16,780 bases of DNA from Crocinitomicaceae bacterium. Its GTDB lineage: Bacteria > Bacteroidota > Bacteroidia > Flavobacteriales_D > Crocinitomicaceae. Below the pieces are notes generated by a model. The model had not been told where the DNA came from. It did not search any database and worked only from the letters and a program-made list of their open reading frames with translations. The DNA lies in NCBI GenBank assembly GCA_024643585.1, contig JAHEMP010000019.1, positions 1 through 16,780 of the forward strand, written 5' to 3'. The translations under genes were made by a program, and so were the position numbers. Below, piece after piece: positions 14,336 to 16,780 of the stretch; within the stretch, counting starts at the first letter, position 1; the number at the start of each line of letters is the position of its first letter.

Positions 14336-15007
14336 TTAGTTCAACGTAAAGTTAATTGGCAAACGACAACGTGTTCTGGCTTTTTTACCACCAGCTTCAC
14401 CAGCGGACCATTTTGGCATACTGCGAACTACTCGTTTTGCTTCTCTATCAATATCAGCAGAAACTCCACGTTCTACAACGATATTCGTAATTGAACCGTC
14501 TGGTTCAACAACAAACGAAAGGTAAACTTTACCTTGTTCATTCATCTCAATCGCTGTTTGCGGGTAATTGATGTTACTTGCTATGTATTTTTGTAATTCC
14601 GCGGGACCACCAGGGAATTGAGCTTCCACATCCGGAAATTCAATAATCTCTTCTTTTACCTCCACTTTGGTTTCAGGACCTTTAGGGATGGGTGGTGGTG
14701 GCGGAGCCACAACAGTTACAGGTTCTTTTTCTTCGTTTTTCTTTTCGATAATTTCCTCTTGTGGTGGTGGTGGAGCATCTATTTGAGGTGGTGTTGGAGG
14801 TGGCGGTGTGTCGTCATCCTTTTTCATCTCTTGCTCAAACTTAACAGCAGAAACTTTTTTCTCTCCGTTGTTTCCGTCGTTTCTTTCAACACCAGCAGTA
14901 TAAGAGAAAGAAGCAAGTACAAGACTTCCAATAAAAAGAAAGCCAATAGCTACAAACGGCAATCTTAGTTTGTCAACATTGGCGTCATCACTTTTCTTTT
15001 GTTCCAT
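14336..15007 (-). CDS. tonB: TonB-family energy transducer
   Basis: 223 residues. A short charged N-terminus is followed by one membrane anchor (about 16-37, LPFVAIGFLFIGSLVLASF). A periplasmic linker follows, rich in Pro, Glu and Lys (about 65-115, with PPPPTPP, APPPPP and APPPPPIPKGP). The TonB C-terminal domain covers about 125-223. It shows EAQFPGGPAELQKYI, INYPQTAIE, GKVYLSFVVEPDGSI, VERGVSADIDREAKRVV and MPKWSAGEAGGKKART, closing with RLPINFTL. This is the usual Bacteroidota pattern for proteins that transmit the proton-motive force to outer-membrane receptors. ExbB/ExbD genes are not in the window. It lies 59 bp after the VanZ-like gene on the same strand and may be co-transcribed with gcvH. 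The receptor it serves cannot be told. Confidence 0.92.
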   Translation of the reverse strand: MEQKKSDDANVDKLRLPFVAIGFLFIGSLVLASFSYTAGVERNDGNNGEKKVSAVKFEQEMKKDDDTPPPPTPPQIDAPPPPQEEIIEKKNEEKEPVTVVAPPPPPIPKGPETKVEVKEEIIEFPDVEAQFPGGPAELQKYIASNINYPQTAIEMNEQGKVYLSFVVEPDGSITNIVVERGVSADIDREAKRVVRSMPKWSAGEAGGKKARTRCRLPINFTLN

Positions 15008-15066
15008 GATATAAATAATTTGAACGTAAATATAATAATATTAACTACAAAAAGTATTCCAAAAAC

Positions 15067-15444
15067 TCAACAGCATTTATCGTAAAATAAGCGAAAGGTA
15101 CCAATCCCTATACCAATCCCTATAAGACCACAAAAATTCCAAAACCATTGAGTAAATCTATCGATATAAATGTAATGAGCAATAATTTCAATAACAAGCA
15201 AAAGCACAAAAGAAATTAGGGCGGAAATTATAAACGCTTTTCTTCTGTAGGTATTGCTTCTCATTTGTTTTTTAAGACTTGAACATAGGCTAAATCCTAA
15301 AAAAGCAAATCCAAAAAAGTATTGAAATGCATACTTTGCAATGAAGCTAGATCCCAATTCTAAAGCGGGGAAATTAATTCCCAACAAAATAATGCTGAGA
15401 AGAACCGTCCATGCTAGGCTTACTCCATAGAAACGAAAGCTCAC
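15067..15444 (-). CDS. VanZ-like small membrane protein
   Basis: 125 residues starting with GTG 15444, nine bases after the gcvH stop; no ATG is available near the N-terminus. Four hydrophobic helices are visible: about 7-24 (VSLAWTVLLSIILLGINF), 36-54 (AKYAFQYFFGFAFLGFSLC), 69-91 (AFIISALISFVLLLVIEIIAHYI) and 99-117 (FWNFCGLIGIGIGIGTFRLF). The end, VIEIIAHYIYIDRFTQWFWNFCGLIGIGIG, resembles the VanZ pattern of a Glu-containing helix, an Arg-containing loop and an Asn-x2-Gly-x2-hG last helix. The usual first DKxxHF-type motif is not recognisable, so the fit is partial. A VanZ-family gene behind gcvH is, from memory, common in flavobacteria. The molecular function of this family outside glycopeptide resistance is unclear. 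Confidence 0.6.
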   Translation of the reverse strand: MSFRFYGVSLAWTVLLSIILLGINFPALELGSSFIAKYAFQYFFGFAFLGFSLCSSLKKQMRSNTYRRKAFIISALISFVLLLVIEIIAHYIYIDRFTQWFWNFCGLIGIGIGIGTFRLFYDKCC

Positions 15445-15453
15445 GATAAAAGA

Positions 15454-15831
15454 TTAACCGATCAATTCTGTGTATGCGTCAGCACTCAAAAGTCCATCTA
15501 TTTCAGAGGCATCCGAGATCTTTACTTTTACCATCCATCCTGCGCCGTAGGCATCAGAATTAACAACTTCAGGGTTGGCTTCAAGGTCTGAGTTGAACTC
15601 GATAATTTCTCCAGAAATGGGCATGAACAAATCAGAAACGGTTTTGACTGCTTCTATAGAACCAAAAATTTCTTCTGCATCCAATGTTTCGCCTTCCGTT
15701 TCAATTTCAACATAAACGATATCACCTAATTCGCTTTGAGCGAAATCTGTAATACCAATTGTTGCTGTATCACCCTCTAAACGAACCCATTCATGGTCTT
15801 TCGTGTATTTTAAATCTGCTGGAATATTCAT
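15454..15831 (-). CDS. gcvH: Glycine cleavage system H protein
   Basis: 125 residues, normal length. It carries the lipoyl group that accepts the aminomethyl moiety from glycine and shuttles it between the P, T and L proteins. The lipoylation site is Lys63 in FGSIEAVKTVSDLFMP. Other family segments are LKYTKDHEWVRLEG (7-20), IGITDFAQSELGDIVYVE (25-42) and the C-terminal NSDAYGAGWMVKVK. It starts at ATG 15831 with a good -7 element 18 bp upstream. The other glycine cleavage genes are absent here, which is usual in Bacteroidota where gcvH is often alone. It is followed closely by the VanZ-like gene and then tonB. Confidence 0.97.
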   Translation of the reverse strand: MNIPADLKYTKDHEWVRLEGDTATIGITDFAQSELGDIVYVEIETEGETLDAEEIFGSIEAVKTVSDLFMPISGEIIEFNSDLEANPEVVNSDAYGAGWMVKVKISDASEIDGLLSADAYTELIG

Positions 15832-15849
15832 TTTTTCAATTTAGTTGAG

Positions 15850-15857
15850 CAAATGTA
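15850..15857 (-). promoter_or_regulatory. Probable -7 element for gcvH
   Basis: TACATTTG on the minus strand is a perfect TAnnTTTG match 18 bp upstream of the gcvH ATG. It lies in the 141-bp spacer shared with the divergent prfB. No standard -33 TTG is visible. Confidence 0.4.
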
Positions 15858-15957
15858 TGATTTTCCTTTCTTTTCTGTGGTTCAGTCGGCTATTTTTTTT
15901 CGTTTTTTCTTTGAACAATTCCAATCAATTGCCGACTAGCTAAAACGCTTTTTTTCG

Positions 15958-15965
15958 TAATTTCG
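15958..15965 (+). promoter_or_regulatory. Possible -7 element for prfB
   Basis: TAATTTCG differs from TAnnTTTG by one base and lies only 7 bp before the prfB ATG. If used, the transcript would have almost no leader, which lowers confidence unless the start is misassigned or translation is leaderless. Confidence 0.25.
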
Positions 15966-15972
15966 CACCCGC

Positions 15973-16780
15973 ATGATTAACCAAGATCAAATAAAAGAAA
16001 TTGAAGAACGGATTTCGAAGATTGAAATATATCTCAAAATCCCTGAAAAAAGAATGTCCTTGCATGAAGCTGAACTAAAAACTCAAGACCCAACGTTTTG
16101 GGAGGACCCGAAAGCCGCTGAGATTCACATGAAAGAAATTCAAGGTTTAAAATATTGGGTTGAAGCTTATGACAAATTAAAGACTGATTTTGAAGATATG
16201 TTGGTCATGGTCGAATTTGCAAAAGAAGACCCAAGTGAAGAACCTGCTTTGGATAATCAGTTTTCAACCTTGATTAATGAGTTGGAAGAGTTGGAGCTCA
16301 AAAACATGCTTTCAGGTGAAGAAGATAAGCTAAGTGCTGTTTTGCAAGTTACGGCGGGAGCAGGAGGTACAGAAAGTTGTGATTGGGCCTCAATGCTTAT
16401 GAGAATGTACATCATGTATGCTCAAAAAAATGGGTATGCAGTGAAAGAACTAAATTTTCAAGAAGGGGATGTGGCTGGAGTCAAAACTGTAACATTGGAA
16501 ATTGACGGAGATTTTGCTTTCGGTTATTTGAAGGGTGAAAACGGAGTTCATCGTTTGGTGCGTATTTCTCCTTTTGATAGTAATGCGAAACGTCACACTT
16601 CCTTTGTGTCTGTATACGTTTATCCGCTTGTTGATGATACAATTGAAATTCATGTTAACCCTGCAGATATTACATGGGAAACTTATCGTTCAGGCGGTGC
16701 TGGAGGTCAAAACGTAAACAAAGTAGAAAGGGCAGTTCGCTTGCGGCATGCACCTTCTGGTATTATAATAGAAAATTCCG
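15973..16780 (+). CDS. prfB: Peptide chain release factor 2, N-terminal 269 residues (cut by window end)
   Basis: The frame opens at ATG 15973 and is uninterrupted to the last base. It encodes the coiled N-terminal domain (MINQDQIKEIEERISKIEIYL), then FWEDPKAAEIHMKEI, AGAGGTESCDWASMLMRMY, the RF2 recognition tripeptide in VRISPFDSNAKRHTS, and the catalytic GGQ motif at residues 244-246 in RSGGAGGQNVNKVE. RF2 recognises UAA and UGA and triggers peptide release in the ribosomal A site. The usual in-frame TGA autoregulatory site just after the YL at residues 20-21 is absent: the codons there read TAT CTC AAA ATC and the protein continues in one frame. About 90-100 C-terminal residues lie beyond the window. 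It is divergent from gcvH. Confidence 0.95.
   Translation, partial: MINQDQIKEIEERISKIEIYLKIPEKRMSLHEAELKTQDPTFWEDPKAAEIHMKEIQGLKYWVEAYDKLKTDFEDMLVMVEFAKEDPSEEPALDNQFSTLINELEELELKNMLSGEEDKLSAVLQVTAGAGGTESCDWASMLMRMYIMYAQKNGYAVKELNFQEGDVAGVKTVTLEIDGDFAFGYLKGENGVHRLVRISPFDSNAKRHTSFVSVYVYPLVDDTIEIHVNPADITWETYRSGGAGGQNVNKVERAVRLRHAPSGIIIENS

Noticed and set aside
14618..14968. Plus-strand frame encoding a Trp-rich protein
   Set aside because: It is the antisense shadow of the proline-rich TonB linker: Pro codons read backwards give runs of Trp and Gly.
1..16780. CRISPR arrays, tRNA/rRNA genes, insertion sequences, integrase or phage genes
   Set aside because: No regular spaced repeats, cloverleaf-like segments, terminal inverted repeats or transposase motifs were seen on either strand by reading.

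Overview
The window (about 16.8 kb, AT-rich) looks like chromosomal DNA from a Bacteroidota, most likely a flavobacterium-like lineage. Evidence: an outer-membrane beta-barrel/TonB-dependent-receptor-type protein, a TonB-family energy transducer, YwqK-type MORN-repeat and DUF2007-type proteins, LytS/LytTR signalling, few obvious Shine-Dalgarno sequences, and several TAnnTTTG promoter elements. There are no rRNA or tRNA genes, CRISPR arrays or insertion sequences. Assignment below the phylum is inference.

Layout. 1-1459 (+): 3' part of an outer-membrane beta-barrel receptor with its own terminator. 1559-6449 (all -): reading in transcription order from the right, deoC, a catalytic aldehyde dehydrogenase, a truncated non-catalytic aldehyde dehydrogenase, a small membrane protein, a DUF2007/zinc-ribbon gene that is frameshifted, and a YdeI-like protein with a CDGSH iron-sulfur tail. 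6500-8442 (-): a secreted MORN-repeat protein behind a short-chain-type L-threonine 3-dehydrogenase. 8718-11063 (+): homogentisate dioxygenase and 4-hydroxyphenylpyruvate dioxygenase, closed by a perfect hairpin terminator. 11215-13753 (+): a LiaF-like membrane protein, a LytS-type histidine kinase and a LytTR response regulator. 13792-14271 (+): purE, with a bidirectional terminator shared with the leftward tonB gene. 14336-15831 (-): gcvH, a VanZ-like membrane protein and tonB. 15973-16780 (+): the start of prfB, cut by the window edge.

How the genes work together. The deoC group probably handles deoxyribose: DeoC makes acetaldehyde plus glyceraldehyde 3-phosphate, and the adjacent dehydrogenase would oxidise the aldehyde. 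The catalytic and degenerate dehydrogenases total about 776 residues and resemble the two halves of a split ALDH16-type enzyme. The DeoC also resembles the long animal DERA type. HPPD and HmgA carry out consecutive steps of tyrosine catabolism. The divergent threonine dehydrogenase starts another amino-acid catabolic route.

The LiaF/LytS/LytTR trio looks like an envelope-sensing system. Upstream of it are two direct repeats with the spacing and core of a LytTR binding site, so autoregulation is likely. The rest is housekeeping (purE, gcvH, prfB). The most interesting items are the CDGSH tail on the YdeI-like protein, the split ALDH16-like pair, the frameshifted DUF2007/zinc-ribbon gene, and the candidate LytTR site.
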